A stretch of 64,000 nucleotides of DNA from Streptomyces angustmyceticus (lineage in GTDB: Bacteria; Actinomycetota; Actinomycetes; Streptomycetales; Streptomycetaceae): positions 7,167,501-7,231,500 of the forward strand of contig NZ_CP082945.1 in assembly GCF_019933235.1 (NCBI RefSeq), written 5' to 3'. The position numbers and the translations under genes are program-made. Positions 16,211 through 26,162 of this stretch are shown here, piece by piece (position 1 is the stretch's first letter; each line of letters begins with the position of its first letter). The notes under the pieces were generated by a model. It saw nothing but the letters and a program-made list of their open reading frames with translations. It did no database searches and had not been told where the DNA came from.

Positions 16211-16768
16211 TCAGCCTCGGCCGTCGCCCGGTGCGGCCGGCAGGTACTTGTAGCCGATGCCGAAGACCGTGCTGATGGTGTCGCGCAGGCCGGGCCCCAG
16301 ACGCCGCCGCAGCCGGGCGATGTGGACGTCGACCGTGCGGGTGCTCGACTGGCAGTTGGGCCAGACCGCGGCCATCAGCTGCTCACGGGTGAAGGCGCGC
16401 CGGGGATGCAGCACGAGATGGGCGAGGAGATCGAATTCCAGTCGTGGCAGGTCGCGTTGGCGTCCCGCGATGAAGACCGTCCGGGCCGCGGTGTCGATAC
16501 GGATCGGCTCCGGCCGGGCCTGGCCCGCCGGTGGCTCGCCGTGAGGGGGCGGCTCCTCGCCCGGCGGCGCCAGGATGATGTGGACCTCGTCGGACGGCAG
16601 CCGGTGCACCGACACGGGTTCCAGGTCGTGCAGGGTCAATTGCCACTTTCCGTCGGGTAGCCGGTCGACCGCCAGGGGTGGCCCTTCGTCGGACCCGGCT
16701 GTCGGCGTCCGGACGAAGTCGGCGTCCGGACGCAACGCAAGCGGGGTCGTCGAGGGGTTCATAAACAT
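16211..16768 (-). CDS. Winged-helix (OmpR/PhoB-type) regulator without receiver domain
   Basis: 185 aa from the ATG at 16768. Residues about 95-180 form an OmpR-type winged helix: RTVFIAGRQRDLPRLEFDLL, RRAFTREQLMAAVWPN and RTVDVHIARLRRRLGPGLRD, ending TVFGIGYKYLP. The N-terminal 90 residues are not a phospho-receiver and match no domain I recognise (QLTLHDLEPVSVHRLPSDEV). It thus binds DNA but must be controlled by something other than phosphorylation. It converges on hypX and may regulate the neighbouring peptide/hypX loci. A start at 16762 is equally possible. Confidence 0.8.
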   Translation of the reverse strand: MFMNPSTTPLALRPDADFVRTPTAGSDEGPPLAVDRLPDGKWQLTLHDLEPVSVHRLPSDEVHIILAPPGEEPPPHGEPPAGQARPEPIRIDTAARTVFIAGRQRDLPRLEFDLLAHLVLHPRRAFTREQLMAAVWPNCQSSTRTVDVHIARLRRRLGPGLRDTISTVFGIGYKYLPAAPGDGRG

Positions 16769-17826
16769 GATCTGGGCCCATTCCTCTTGCAAAGCAGGCG
16801 TGTACGGACAGACATGGCGGTGCTCGACGTTCACATGCGCGGTGGTGCTGTGCAGCGATCGTGGGCGGGCCGGTGGTGAGGCGGGGCGGCGGCCCGGCAC
16901 TTGTGGTGCAGGTGCGCCCATCGGGGGCGATCGCTCCGCTCGTACCGCAGGAACGCGCGCTCCCGTGCCTGTACCCAGCCATGACGTGGTGTGAAGTCAC
17001 GGCCTCCGGTCCAGTCGAACGCTACATGTGATCGCGTGGTTCCGGAAAGTAGCGTCCGCTAATTCGGTTGCTCTTGAGCCGACTTCGTGATTGTGCGGTC
17101 CCTACTCGGGCGGCGCACCGGCCCGTTGCCTCCGGCTGCCCGCTGTTCCGTTTCGCACGCGCGTCAGGAATTCCTTGAAAGTTGACGGTTCGGGGCGTGG
17201 GCGGTGCCCGGTAAGGGCCCGGCGGGGACGGCGGTGGTGACGGCGTCGGCGCCGCGGGGCGGGTCACGCCTCTTCGGGGCTCCGCGGGCCGGCGCCGCGT
17301 GTCCGTCCGGCCCGTCGCGCACCCCTCGAAGTCGCCCCTGGAGGGCTTGGCCGGAAAGCGCCCTGAACTGGCCGAAAGTGGTGAGCGGTGGTGAGCGGGT
17401 CCGGTTCGGCAGGTGGGGTGACGTGGGATTCCTGTCTTTCCCGGGCCGGGGCGAGCGAGATGCGGCGACCTCGGGGGCCGGGCCGCTCTCCCTCCATGGA
17501 AACGATGGATACGGAGGAGTAATCGGGGATGATGTCCGGTTGTGAAGGGCTCGTGGACGGGTGAATATGCCAAATAAATGCGCGGAGTGGAACGGGATCG
17601 CAATGTGGAGAGGTGTGGGAGGGGGTGTGCGAGAAGTTGTTTCTTTTTCAATTTCATCGAGACTAAAAGGTGCGGAACCAGATATTCCAGGCGACTTGTT
17701 TTCGCAATGAGTTGAGGGTGAGTAGGGTGTGCCCGCTGTCACTTGACCGGTGGCAGCGGCCCGGCTGAATTCGGCTCGGCTGGAATGTGGTGTGGGGGAT
17801 GATGCCTTCGTGACCGGGAGGGGACC
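16769..17826. other. About 1.06 kb without convincing genes
   Basis: Base composition is mixed, with AT-rich patches near 17540-17720 (for example GAAGTTGTTTCTTTTTCAAT). Open readings here have irregular codon use and no recognisable similarity, so none is called. No tRNA or riboswitch fold was recognised. The AT-rich part may hold the promoter of the gene at 17827 and upstream control for the regulator at 16768. Confidence 0.5.
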
Positions 17827-18783
17827 ATGGCGGCCGGCTCATTCGAGGGGCAGTACGTGTGGAGTCCGGCTGCCGATGACCGGGCGCTGGCGCGCGCGTG
17901 TATGGACGTACGGGCCGGACGGTATCTGGGCGCGCACGAAGTTCTGCGGGAGGTCCGGGAGGATTTCGAGGTGCGCGCCCACCGGTCGCTGGTGCTGGCC
18001 TCCGTGGCGGCCGACTCGGACCTGGCCGAGCGCTGGCTGGACGAGGAGCCGGGGCCGGAGGCGGCGCTGCTGTGGGCCCGGGTGGCGATGCTCCGGGCCC
18101 TGCGCATGGCCGATGCCGGTGACCGGCGGCAGGGCGCCCTGGCGCGGATAGCGCAGTCGGCGTGCGAGCGGGCGGCGAAGCTGCTCCCCGGAGACCCCAC
18201 GCCCTGGGTGGCGCAACTGGCGCTGACGCGCCTGGACCGCCCGCAGGACCCGGCGCCGCAGGGGTTGCTGACCGCGCCGGCCGGGCCCTGGTACCTCTTC
18301 GCCCACATCCTCCGGCTGGACCCCTGGCACCGCGAGGCGCACCACCGCTTCCTGTCCTTCTTCTTCACCCGCTACGGCGGCTCGTCCAGCGCGAGCTGGG
18401 ACGTTGCCGCGTTTCTGAGCCAGCGGGCCCCCGCCGTCTCGCCGCTGCGGCTGCTGCCGCTGGTGGCCCTCGTCGAGGACTACAACCCGGCCGAACTGCT
18501 CGCCGACCACACCTGGGAGCAGCCCCAGTGGGTCACCACCGCGATGGGCATTTACCGGAACTGGCTTCCGCGGGTGGCCGGATACCGGTTCACGCCGGTG
18601 CTGGATCTGGCGTATCTCGCCCATGCGCTGTTCATGGCGAAACGTGAATTCGAGGCGCGGGAGGTCTTCACGGCCATGGGGCCGTATGCCTCGCGCATGC
18701 CCTGGAGCGCATTCGGCGATCCCGAGGAGCAATTGACCAGAGCGCGACGTTCCTGCGGACTTCCCGTGCCCTATGGCGGCTGA
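17827..18783 (+). CDS. Conserved hypothetical protein, helical, TPR-like
   Basis: 318 aa from an ATG with GGGAGGGGA just upstream. It is mostly alpha-helical with repeated A-x-x-A-L patterns (ARACMDVRAGRYLGAHEVL, ALLWARVAMLRALRMADAG), like tetratricopeptide-type repeats. It also has an aromatic middle (PWYLFAHILRLDPWHREAHH, RFLSFFFTRYGGSS). Such proteins are common in Streptomyces and unnamed. There is no signal peptide or catalytic motif. It is upstream of the APC permease on the same strand with a 142-bp gap, so co-transcription is uncertain. Confidence 0.75.
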   Translation: MAAGSFEGQYVWSPAADDRALARACMDVRAGRYLGAHEVLREVREDFEVRAHRSLVLASVAADSDLAERWLDEEPGPEAALLWARVAMLRALRMADAGDRRQGALARIAQSACERAAKLLPGDPTPWVAQLALTRLDRPQDPAPQGLLTAPAGPWYLFAHILRLDPWHREAHHRFLSFFFTRYGGSSSASWDVAAFLSQRAPAVSPLRLLPLVALVEDYNPAELLADHTWEQPQWVTTAMGIYRNWLPRVAGYRFTPVLDLAYLAHALFMAKREFEAREVFTAMGPYASRMPWSAFGDPEEQLTRARRSCGLPVPYGG

Positions 18784-18925
18784 CTTCGCAACGGTGACCG
18801 ATTCCGCAGGAAGTATCGTCGCGCCGCATTCGCCACCGTAAAGACCCGCCCGTCCTTCTCCGCCCGTTCGATCAATTCGACCTGGTCCGTCCTTCCCCCG
18901 GTTTCCCCCCAGAAAGGTTGCGGTT

Positions 18926-20464
18926 GTGTCCGAGCGTACGTCTCCAGCTCGCTCGAAAAACCCCCACCCGGCAGACCCCGGAACACTCGACGACGACGCC
19001 ACGCTCCATGCCATGGGCTACCCGCGGAAACTCACTCGCAGATTCCGCGCGTTCGACAATTTCGCCATTTCTTTCACCATCATCAACATCATCTCCGGGA
19101 TCTTCTCCTCCTTCGGCTTCGGCATGAACGCCGGCGGCCCGCGGATCCTGGTCTTCGGCTGGGTCGGCGTGTCGATCATGGTGCTCTTCGTCGGCGCCGC
19201 GATGGGCGAGATCGCCTCCGCCTACCCGACCAGCGGCGCGCTCTACTTCTCGGCCGGCAAGCTGGCCAAGCGGCACCAGGGCGCCTGGTCCTGGTACACG
19301 GGCTGGCTGAACTTCGTGGGCCAGGTCGGCGGGACCGCCGCCACCAACTTCGCCGCCGCCACCTTCATCCAGGCGTTCATCGCCATGCAGTGGCCGTCCT
19401 ACGAGCCGACGGCGCAGCAGACGGTCGGGATCACCGCGGCCATTCTCCTCGTGCAGGCGCTGGCCAACACGTACACGGTGCGGCTGGTCGCCGTGGTGAA
19501 CCGCATTTCCGTGTGGTGGCTGCTGATCGGCATGGTGGTGATCGTCGGCGCGCTGGCCCTGGTCCCCGCTCATCACCAACCGCCGTCGTTCGCAATGCAC
19601 TTCGTCAACAACACCGGCTTCACCCACGCCCTTTACGGCGGAATGCTGGGACTCCTCGTCACCAGTTGGACCTTCACGGGCTTCGACGGCAGTTTCCACA
19701 TGTCTGAAGAAACGGTGAAGGCCACCGTCAACGCCCCCCGCGGCATCATGCGGGCGATCACTTACTCCGCGATCACCGGACTGATCCTCATGCTGGCGCT
19801 GGTGTACGCGATCCGCGACTACGGCCACGCCGCGAGCGCCGAGGCACCGCCGGTGCAGATTCTCGTCGACGCACTCGGCCAAAGCACCGCGAAGTTCCTG
19901 CTGTTGATCGTTATCGGCGCGATGCTCTTCTGCGGTCTGGCCAACATGACCAGCAATACCCGGCAGATCTTCGCCTTCTCCCGGGACGGTGCGATGCCCG
20001 GTTCCCAATGGTGGCATTCGGTGTCCGCACGCACCCGGACCCCCGTCAAGGCCGTCTGGCTCGCCGCGGCCTGCCCCCTGGTGCTGGTGCTGCCCGGCTG
20101 GTGGTCCCACACCGCCTTCACGGCCGTGGTGAGCGTCAACGTCGTCGGCCTGTTCCTCGCCTACGCCGTGCCCATCTTCCTGCGACTGCGGCTCGACGAC
20201 TTCCAGGCCGGACCGTGGAACCTCGGCCGCTACGGCAAGCCCGTCGCGGCGATCGCCGTGGCCTGGATCCTGATCAGCAACGTGCTGTTCATGCTGCCCC
20301 AGGCGTCCCCCATCACCCCCGCCTCGTTCAACTACGCGCCCATCGCGCTGGCGGTGGTCCTGGTCATCGCCACCATCTGGTGGTTCGCCACCGCCCGCCG
20401 GCGCTTCCAGGGACCGGTCAGCTACGGCCGCCCCGATGAGGTCGCCGCGATGGACCTGATCTAG
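18926..20464 (+). CDS. APC-superfamily amino acid permease (GABA permease-like)
   Basis: 512 aa from a GTG with AGAAAGG upstream. About 12 membrane helices follow a cytoplasmic N terminus. Helix 1 carries FDNFAISFTIINIISGIFSS and the loop has GEIASAYPTSGALYFSAGKL, both typical of the amino acid/choline/GABA transporter group of APC permeases. Later motifs are FTGFDGSFHMSEETVKATVN and NMTSNTRQIFAFSRDGAMPG. It imports an amino acid or polyamine-like compound; the substrate cannot be fixed from sequence. The tandem GNAT gene follows after 45 bp. Confidence 0.9.
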   Translation: MSERTSPARSKNPHPADPGTLDDDATLHAMGYPRKLTRRFRAFDNFAISFTIINIISGIFSSFGFGMNAGGPRILVFGWVGVSIMVLFVGAAMGEIASAYPTSGALYFSAGKLAKRHQGAWSWYTGWLNFVGQVGGTAATNFAAATFIQAFIAMQWPSYEPTAQQTVGITAAILLVQALANTYTVRLVAVVNRISVWWLLIGMVVIVGALALVPAHHQPPSFAMHFVNNTGFTHALYGGMLGLLVTSWTFTGFDGSFHMSEETVKATVNAPRGIMRAITYSAITGLILMLALVYAIRDYGHAASAEAPPVQILVDALGQSTAKFLLLIVIGAMLFCGLANMTSNTRQIFAFSRDGAMPGSQWWHSVSARTRTPVKAVWLAAACPLVLVLPGWWSHTAFTAVVSVNVVGLFLAYAVPIFLRLRLDDFQAGPWNLGRYGKPVAAIAVAWILISNVLFMLPQASPITPASFNYAPIALAVVLVIATIWWFATARRRFQGPVSYGRPDEVAAMDLI

Positions 20465-20509
20465 CGCACGCCCGCCCCCTGCCCCCACCAGAAGGGACGT
20501 ACATCCGGC

Positions 20510-21397
20510 ATGCCTCCCATCGGCAACGCCCCCGACCACCGGCCCGCCGCCGGCGAACTCGCCGTCACCACCGCCACGTCGGAGGAGTGGCAGCACGTCG
20601 CCCAGTGGGCCGCCGACGAGGAGTGGAACCCCGGCCTCGGCGACACCGCCTGCTTCCACCCCACCGACCCCGGAGGCTTCTTCCTCGGACGCCGCGACGG
20701 ACATCTGGTCTCCGCGGTCTCGATCGTCAACTACTCGGACGCCTACGCGTTCCTCGGCTACTACCTCGTCCACCCCGACCACCGCCGCCAGGGCCTCGGA
20801 CTCGCCACCTGGCGCGCCGCCTTCCCGCACGCCGGCGTCCGGACCGTGGGCCTGGACGCCGTCCCCGCCCAGGAAGCGACCTACCGGCGCGCCGGGTTCG
20901 CGCCCGCCCACGACACCGTCCGCTACGGCGGCCGCCCCCCGCGCCCCAGCACCCCGACGCCGGCCGGGGTCGTCCCCGTCACCGCGGCCCACCTCGACGC
21001 GATCGCCGACTACGACCGGCGCTGCTTCCCCGCCGACCGCCGCGCCTTCGTCACCCGCTGGCTCACGGCCCCCGGCCACACCGCGCTCGCCTTCGTGCGC
21101 GACGGCACCCTCACCGGGTACGGCGTGCTCCGCCCGGCCAGCACCGGCCACCGCATCGGGCCGCTCTTCGCCGACACCACCGAAGCGGCCGAGGCCCTCT
21201 TCGACGCCCTCGCCGCGTCCGCCGGTCCGGACGACGAGGTCTTCCTCGACGTCCCCGGGCCGCGGCACTCCGCCCACGCCCTGGCCGAGGACCGCGGCCT
21301 GACCGCGCGGTCGCACACCATCCGGATGTACACCGGCCCGGTCCCGCCGGCGGAACAGGAGCGGACCTTCGCGGTCACCAGCCTGGAACTCGGCTAG
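20510..21397 (+). CDS. Tandem-domain GNAT acetyltransferase
   Basis: 295 aa. The N-terminal GNAT domain contains the acetyl-CoA pyrophosphate loop as YYLVHPDHRRQGLGLATWRA (Q/R-x-x-G-x-G/A). The second half (about 145-295) resembles the companion domain found in two-domain GNATs: AIADYDRRCFPADRRAFVTR and RPASTGHRIGPLFADTTEAA. It transfers an acetyl group to an amine of unknown nature. It is probably co-transcribed with the permease 45 bp upstream, which might supply its substrate. Confidence 0.85.
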   Translation: MPPIGNAPDHRPAAGELAVTTATSEEWQHVAQWAADEEWNPGLGDTACFHPTDPGGFFLGRRDGHLVSAVSIVNYSDAYAFLGYYLVHPDHRRQGLGLATWRAAFPHAGVRTVGLDAVPAQEATYRRAGFAPAHDTVRYGGRPPRPSTPTPAGVVPVTAAHLDAIADYDRRCFPADRRAFVTRWLTAPGHTALAFVRDGTLTGYGVLRPASTGHRIGPLFADTTEAAEALFDALAASAGPDDEVFLDVPGPRHSAHALAEDRGLTARSHTIRMYTGPVPPAEQERTFAVTSLELG

Positions 21398-21439
21398 GGA
21401 CACCCGCCAGGGAGTGTCATCGGCGGCCGAGGGCGCCCC

Positions 21440-21946
21440 TCAGGCGCCGACCGTGCCGTCGACGGCCTCCCGGAGCAAGTCCGCATGGCCGTTGTGGCGG
21501 GCGTACTCATGCATCAGGTGCAGCATCACCAGGCGCAGCGAGACATGTTCGCCCCAACGGGGCTGGTAGCCCGTGACCTCCAGGGATGCCGCCTCGCGTT
21601 CGATACGGCGGGCGTGTGCCACCTCGGTCCGCCAGGCGTCGAACGCCTCCGCACCGGTGGCCGCGGTCGCGTCGTACGCCGCCTGGAAGTCGCCGTCGGC
21701 CGACCAGACGAGCCCGATGTCCTCGCCGTTGATCACCCGGCGGAACCAGGTGCGCTCCACCTCCGCCATGTGCCGCACCAGGCCGAGCAGGGAGAGCGTG
21801 GACGGCGGGCTCGCCGGGCGCCTGAGGTCCTCGTCGGAGAGGCCCTCGGTCTTCATGGCGAGCGTGGCCCGGTGGAAGTCCAGGAAGGTCCGCAGGGTCT
21901 CGCGCTCGTCCGCGCGTACGGGCGGGGAGGGGCGTTCGGTGGTCAC
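21440..21946 (-). CDS. DinB-family (DUF664) putative metal-dependent hydrolase/transferase
   Basis: 168 aa from a GTG at 21946. Four-helix DinB fold features: TLRTFLDFHRATLAMKTEGL, SLLGLVRHMAEVERTWFRRV with the first histidine, and RLVMLHLMHEYARHNGHADLLRE with the HxxEYxRHxGHxD block that supplies metal-binding histidines. Family members include mycothiol- or bacillithiol-dependent enzymes. The substrate is not known. The gene converges with the GNAT gene. Confidence 0.9.
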   Translation of the reverse strand: MTTERPSPPVRADERETLRTFLDFHRATLAMKTEGLSDEDLRRPASPPSTLSLLGLVRHMAEVERTWFRRVINGEDIGLVWSADGDFQAAYDATAATGAEAFDAWRTEVAHARRIEREAASLEVTGYQPRWGEHVSLRLVMLHLMHEYARHNGHADLLREAVDGTVGA

Positions 21947-22265
21947 GGTGGGTTCCTTTCCGCGGCGAGGGGCGGGCCCCGGGACGCCGCGGTGCGTGCC
22001 GGGGCGCCGGCAGGGCGGCGTCCGGGGCCCGCTGTCGAGGGGATCTTCCTGGGCACGACGGGCCGCCGCAAGCGGTTTTGGCGGGACGCGCGGTGGGGGA
22101 GGGGCACGGACGGGCGAGGGCAGGGGCGTGGCCCAACCCTCTGGGGGCGAGGGCTGGTTGCTGCGGGGGCGAGGGCGCCGGTGGAGGCTCCGATGGCACG
22201 TCCGTGCCGCGCGAGCGGGCCGTGCTCCGTGCGACGGCCCGCGCGCGGCCGTCGGCCGTCGGCCG

Positions 22266-22457
22266 TTACGGCAGGTAGCGCTCGATGGCGCCGGGTCCCT
22301 CCTCGGCCATCAGGCGCCTGGCCCATTCCAGGGTGGCGGGGGTGGGTTCGCGCCCGGACGCCTTCACCAGGTCCTCCGGGTCGTAGGGCCGCTCGCTACC
22401 GGTGTACAGCTCGAACGGCTGCTGCTCGGCCGACTTGTCGCTGCCATTGGTCGTCAC
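22266..22457 (-). CDS. Small conserved acidic protein
   Basis: 63 aa from a GTG at 22457, chosen for the strong GAGGAGG 5-8 bases upstream. It contains PFELYTGSERPYDPEDLVKA and REPTPATLEWARRLMAEEGP. I recall similar short proteins in many Streptomyces genomes without known function. A longer reading from an ATG at 22512 has a weaker ribosome site. No membrane segment is present. Confidence 0.6.
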   Translation of the reverse strand: MTTNGSDKSAEQQPFELYTGSERPYDPEDLVKASGREPTPATLEWARRLMAEEGPGAIERYLP

Positions 22458-22561
22458 AGGTCCTCCTCTGTCCGCGCCCGCCGAGTCGCCGGGACCTCGT
22501 TTGATATCCATGATGGGACCGCCTGTGAACAGCCGCACGCCATGCGCCGGAACGACGGGTG

Positions 22562-24991
22562 TCAGACCTCCCCACCGGGCCGGCCGGCCGGGCGCGGGGC
22601 GCCGGGATAGTGCGGCGGGAAGCTCTGTTCCGTCCAGATCGTCTTGCCGTACGGCGTGTAGCGGGTGCCCCACCGCTGCACCAGTTGCGCGACGATGAAG
22701 AGACCCCGCCCGCCCTCGTCGTCGCTGGCGCTGTGCCGCAGATGGGGCGAGGTGTGCCCGGTGTCCGACACCTCGGTCAGCAGGGTCCGGTCGCGCAGCA
22801 GCCGCAGGTGCAGTGGCCCCGCCGCATGCCGTACGGCGTTGGTGACCAGCTCGCTGACCACGAGCTCCGTCACGTAGGACAGCTCCTCCAGGCCCCACTC
22901 CCGCAGCTGGCCGGTCGCCAGCTCACGGGCCCGGCCCGCCGCGGCCGGCTCGGCGGGCAGCTCCCAGGCCGCCACCTGCCGGGCGTCCAGCTCACGGGTG
23001 CGCACCAGCAGCAGGGCCGAGTCGTCGACGGCCGGACCGTCCGGCAGCAGCTCCGCCAGGGTGTGGATGCACAGCTCGTCCAGCGGCCTGCGGTGATCGC
23101 TCAGCACCCGGCCCAGGATGGCCAGCCCGTCGTCCACGTCCCGGTCAGGGCTCTCGACCAGCCCGTTCGTGAACAGCGCGAGCAGGCTGCCGACCGGCAG
23201 CTCGATCTCCAGGGACTCGAAGGGCAGGCCTCCCAGGCCCAGCGGCGGACCGGCCGGCAGGTCAGGGAAGTACAGGCCGCGCTCGGTGTCGACGACGGCC
23301 GGCGGCAGATGCCCGGCCCGCGCCATGGTGCACCGCCGCGACACCGGGTCGTAGACCGCGTAGAGGCAGGTCACACCGGTGGCCACATCGTCCGGGCCGG
23401 CGTCCGGGCCGCCGACCGTGGCGGCCTGTTCCTCGGCGGTCTGGCCCACCAGGTCGTCCAGCCGGCTCAGCAGCTCGTCGGGGGAGAGGTCCAGCCGGGC
23501 GAGGGCGCGGACGGTCGTCCGCAGCCGCCCCATGGTCGCCGCCGCCTGGAGGCCGTGGCCGACCACGTCCCCGACGACCAGGCCGACCCGGGTGCCGGAG
23601 AGGCCGATGACGTCGAACCAGTCGCCGCCGACCCCGGCCCGGTCGTCGCTCGGCAGATAGCGGTAGGCCAGGTCGACGGCGGACTGGCCGGGCAGATGCT
23701 GCGGCAGCAGGTGGCGCTGCAGGGTCAGTGCGGCGGTGTGCTCCCGGGTGTAGCGGCGGGCGTTGTCCAGGCACACCGCCGTCCGGATGACCAGCTCGTC
23801 GGCGAGTTCGATCTCTTCCTTGTCGAAGACCGCCGAGCCGGCCCGCAGGAACGTGACCAGCCCCAGCAGGGCGCCGCCGGCCCGCAGCGGCACGACCATG
23901 GTGCCCTCCTCGCGCACCATGCCGCCGGAGGACAGGCTGCGGTACTGCAGCGAGCCGGGCGGGTAGTCGACGCGGTGCGGGCCGCGCACCGGGCCGTCCG
24001 CCGTGTGATCGGCGGAGCGGGTGGCCACCCGCACCAGGCGCGGCAGGGCGCCGTCGACGGTCTCCGGCTCCCCGCCGTCCAGGACGGAGCGCACCAGGTC
24101 GACGATGACCATGGAAGCGAAGTCCGGCACCGCGACCTCGGAGACCTCCCGCGCGGTGACGGCCATGTCGAGCGTGGTGCCGATCCGGGCGCCCGCCTCC
24201 ACCAGCAGGTTCAGCCGCCGCTGCGCCTGGTAGCGGCCGCTGATGTCGAAGGCGTCCTCGCACACCCCGAGCACCTGGCCGTGGGCGTCCTGCAGCCGGT
24301 AGTAGGAGCAGGACCACACATGATCGGCCCCCGGCTCGGCGGGCTTCTGGCCGACGAAGTGCAGATCGAGGACCGGTTCACCGGTGACGAGGACCTGCTG
24401 CATCACCGCTTCGAGGGTGCGCGGATACCCCTCGGTCATGAACTCGCCGTCCGGGTACAGCTCATCGGCCCGGGCGCCGAGGAACTCCTCGACCGGCAGC
24501 CCGATCTCCCGGGTGTACGCGCTGTTCGCCCAGGTCAGCCGCAGCTCGGTGTCGTAGATCCCCAGCCCCACCGGAGACTGGGTGGCCAGACCGCGCAACA
24601 TCGCCTGGCGGGACTCCCACATCCGGTGCTCGGCCAGCTCGGCCGCCACCAGGACCCGGGCCGGCGGCACACCGGCGGCCTCGGACACCTCGATCAGCGG
24701 GCAGGTGGTCACGGCCATCCGCAGCATCCGGCCGTCACGGTGCCGCAGCGTGTACGCCCGGCTGCCGCTCGGCGAGGTCTCCGGTACGTGCGGGTCCTGC
24801 GCGGAACCGGCCGGCACGAGCGTCGCCACGGGATGCCCGATGATCTCTTCCGCGCGGTACCCGAAGAGCCGCTGGGCGGCCGGACTCCACCCGATGATCC
24901 GGTCCTGGGCGTCCAGGACCGCTGTGGCCGCCCTGGTGACGTCGAGGGGACCACGGAAGTCGGCGCTCTCCGCCGCGCTCCATGCGTTCAT
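22562..24991 (-). CDS. PAS-PAS-GAF-PP2C(SpoIIE)-HATPase sensor phosphatase
   Basis: About 809 aa from the ATG at 24991; an upstream ATG at 25048 is possible. Order: PAS at about 15-110 (ATAVLDAQDRIIGWSPAAQR), PAS at 120-235 (GIYDTELRLTWANSAYTREI), GAF about 240-400, PP2C/SpoIIE phosphatase about 415-640 (GVGGDWFDVIGLSGTRVGLV, VGDVVGHGLQAAATMG), and anti-sigma-like HATPase about 680-790 (SELVTNAVRHAAGPLHLRLL, GGRGLFIVAQLVQRWG). Such proteins sense signals and act on anti-anti-sigma partners in Streptomyces stress or development networks. No partner gene is adjacent. It is soluble, with no membrane helix. Confidence 0.93.
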   Translation of the reverse strand: MNAWSAAESADFRGPLDVTRAATAVLDAQDRIIGWSPAAQRLFGYRAEEIIGHPVATLVPAGSAQDPHVPETSPSGSRAYTLRHRDGRMLRMAVTTCPLIEVSEAAGVPPARVLVAAELAEHRMWESRQAMLRGLATQSPVGLGIYDTELRLTWANSAYTREIGLPVEEFLGARADELYPDGEFMTEGYPRTLEAVMQQVLVTGEPVLDLHFVGQKPAEPGADHVWSCSYYRLQDAHGQVLGVCEDAFDISGRYQAQRRLNLLVEAGARIGTTLDMAVTAREVSEVAVPDFASMVIVDLVRSVLDGGEPETVDGALPRLVRVATRSADHTADGPVRGPHRVDYPPGSLQYRSLSSGGMVREEGTMVVPLRAGGALLGLVTFLRAGSAVFDKEEIELADELVIRTAVCLDNARRYTREHTAALTLQRHLLPQHLPGQSAVDLAYRYLPSDDRAGVGGDWFDVIGLSGTRVGLVVGDVVGHGLQAAATMGRLRTTVRALARLDLSPDELLSRLDDLVGQTAEEQAATVGGPDAGPDDVATGVTCLYAVYDPVSRRCTMARAGHLPPAVVDTERGLYFPDLPAGPPLGLGGLPFESLEIELPVGSLLALFTNGLVESPDRDVDDGLAILGRVLSDHRRPLDELCIHTLAELLPDGPAVDDSALLLVRTRELDARQVAAWELPAEPAAAGRARELATGQLREWGLEELSYVTELVVSELVTNAVRHAAGPLHLRLLRDRTLLTEVSDTGHTSPHLRHSASDDEGGRGLFIVAQLVQRWGTRYTPYGKTIWTEQSFPPHYPGAPRPAGRPGGEV

Positions 24992-25143
24992 GGCATCAAC
25001 CCAGCCCGGTTCAGTAATTACAGCATCGAGCCTGATCAAGAGCGGCACAACCGCGCTGCTGCCACAGGGACGCGCCCTTGGTGCGGCCCTGCCCCGTCGC
25101 TGGCAGAGTGGGAAGGGGCGCTGAGCAACTGGAGGCAGATGTC

Positions 25144-25923
25144 ATGTCGGCCCACGGCCCGGCCACTCCCGTACGTGGCGCTCCCTGCTGGGTCAGTCTG
25201 ATGGCCCGCGATCTGGATTCCGCGCAGGAGTTCTACTCCGCCGTCCTGGGCTGGCGGTTCCGCCCGGCCAGCCTCGGAGAGGAGTTCTCCGTCGCGGTGG
25301 CCGAGGGACAGCCGGTGGCCGGCATCGGCGCCCTTGCCCAGAGCTTTCAGGTGGCCGTGGCCTGGACCTCGTACTTCGCGGTGGAGAACGCCGACGAGAC
25401 CGCGGACAAGATTCGCGAGCGCGGGGGGACCGTCGCCGTCGGCCCGCTCAAGCTCGGTCCCGGGCGGGCCGCCCTCGCCGCCGACCCCGACGGCGCCACG
25501 TTCGGCTTCTGGGAGGGCCAGACCCTGGCGTGGTCGGTCGGCCGGGGTGCCGCGCCCGCCCTGCTCGAACTGCGCACCCGGGACGCCTTCGCCGCCGCCA
25601 TCTTCTACGCGGAGGTCTTCGGCTGGGCCTCCGGGGATCCGGACGGCTGCGATGTGACCTACGAGCACGACCAGGTCCTCGTCCGGGAGGGGACGCACAC
25701 GGTCGCCACGCTCCGGGGCGGCGCGGTGGAGTCCGCCCCCGACCCGCGGGTGCGGCCGCGCTGGCACGTCCACTTCCCGGTCAACGAGATCGAGAAGGTC
25801 ACGGCCGCCACGGTGGCCGCCGGAGGCACCGTCACTCCCGTGACACCGACGGCGGACGGCGAGGGCCGCCAGGCGGTCATCCGTGACCCCGATGGCGGCC
25901 TTTTCACCGTCACTTCCTACTGA
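25144..25923 (+). CDS. Two-domain VOC-family (glyoxalase-like) protein
   Basis: 259 aa from an ATG preceded by GGAGG. Two vicinal-oxygen-chelate modules are present. The first has PCWVSLMARDLDSAQEFYSA and LGWRF; the second has LLELRTRDAFAAAIFYAEVF, then GWASGDPDG. The last strand AVIRDPDGGLFTVTSY is typical of the family. Proteins of this form are often annotated as hydroxylases or 27 kDa antigen-like. No metal-ligand set could be assigned with confidence. The neighbours give no clue. Confidence 0.85.
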   Translation: MSAHGPATPVRGAPCWVSLMARDLDSAQEFYSAVLGWRFRPASLGEEFSVAVAEGQPVAGIGALAQSFQVAVAWTSYFAVENADETADKIRERGGTVAVGPLKLGPGRAALAADPDGATFGFWEGQTLAWSVGRGAAPALLELRTRDAFAAAIFYAEVFGWASGDPDGCDVTYEHDQVLVREGTHTVATLRGGAVESAPDPRVRPRWHVHFPVNEIEKVTAATVAAGGTVTPVTPTADGEGRQAVIRDPDGGLFTVTSY

Positions 25924-26077
25924 GGGGTGAGGGGCGGCCCGGCCCGGTCCTGTCGAGGACCCGGCCGGCTTCGCCCTGATGCCGTCCCCTCCGGCGCTGC
26001 CGCCCCGCCGTCCGGCCGCGCTCCGCGCACCGAAGTGCCGGAGGCCGTACGGGGCTTCCCGATTCCGCACGCACCGA

Positions 26078-26118
26078 CCCCGCCCTCCTTCGCAAGGGGA
26101 GGGCGAAGGAGGGCGGGG
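26078..26118. terminator. Bidirectional terminator hairpin
   Basis: A perfect 16-bp stem (CCCCGCCCTCCTTCGC and complement) with a 9-base loop lies between the convergent VOC and protease genes, 45 bp before the protease stop end. Confidence 0.8.
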
Positions 26119-26162
26119 CCGATGACGCAGGGGATCTGGGGAATCCGGCGATGCCGGGGAGG

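Noticed and set aside
17022..17657. A 211-codon minus-strand reading frame
   Set aside because: Composition is Pro/Arg/His-rich without family similarity, start context is poor, and codon use is irregular.
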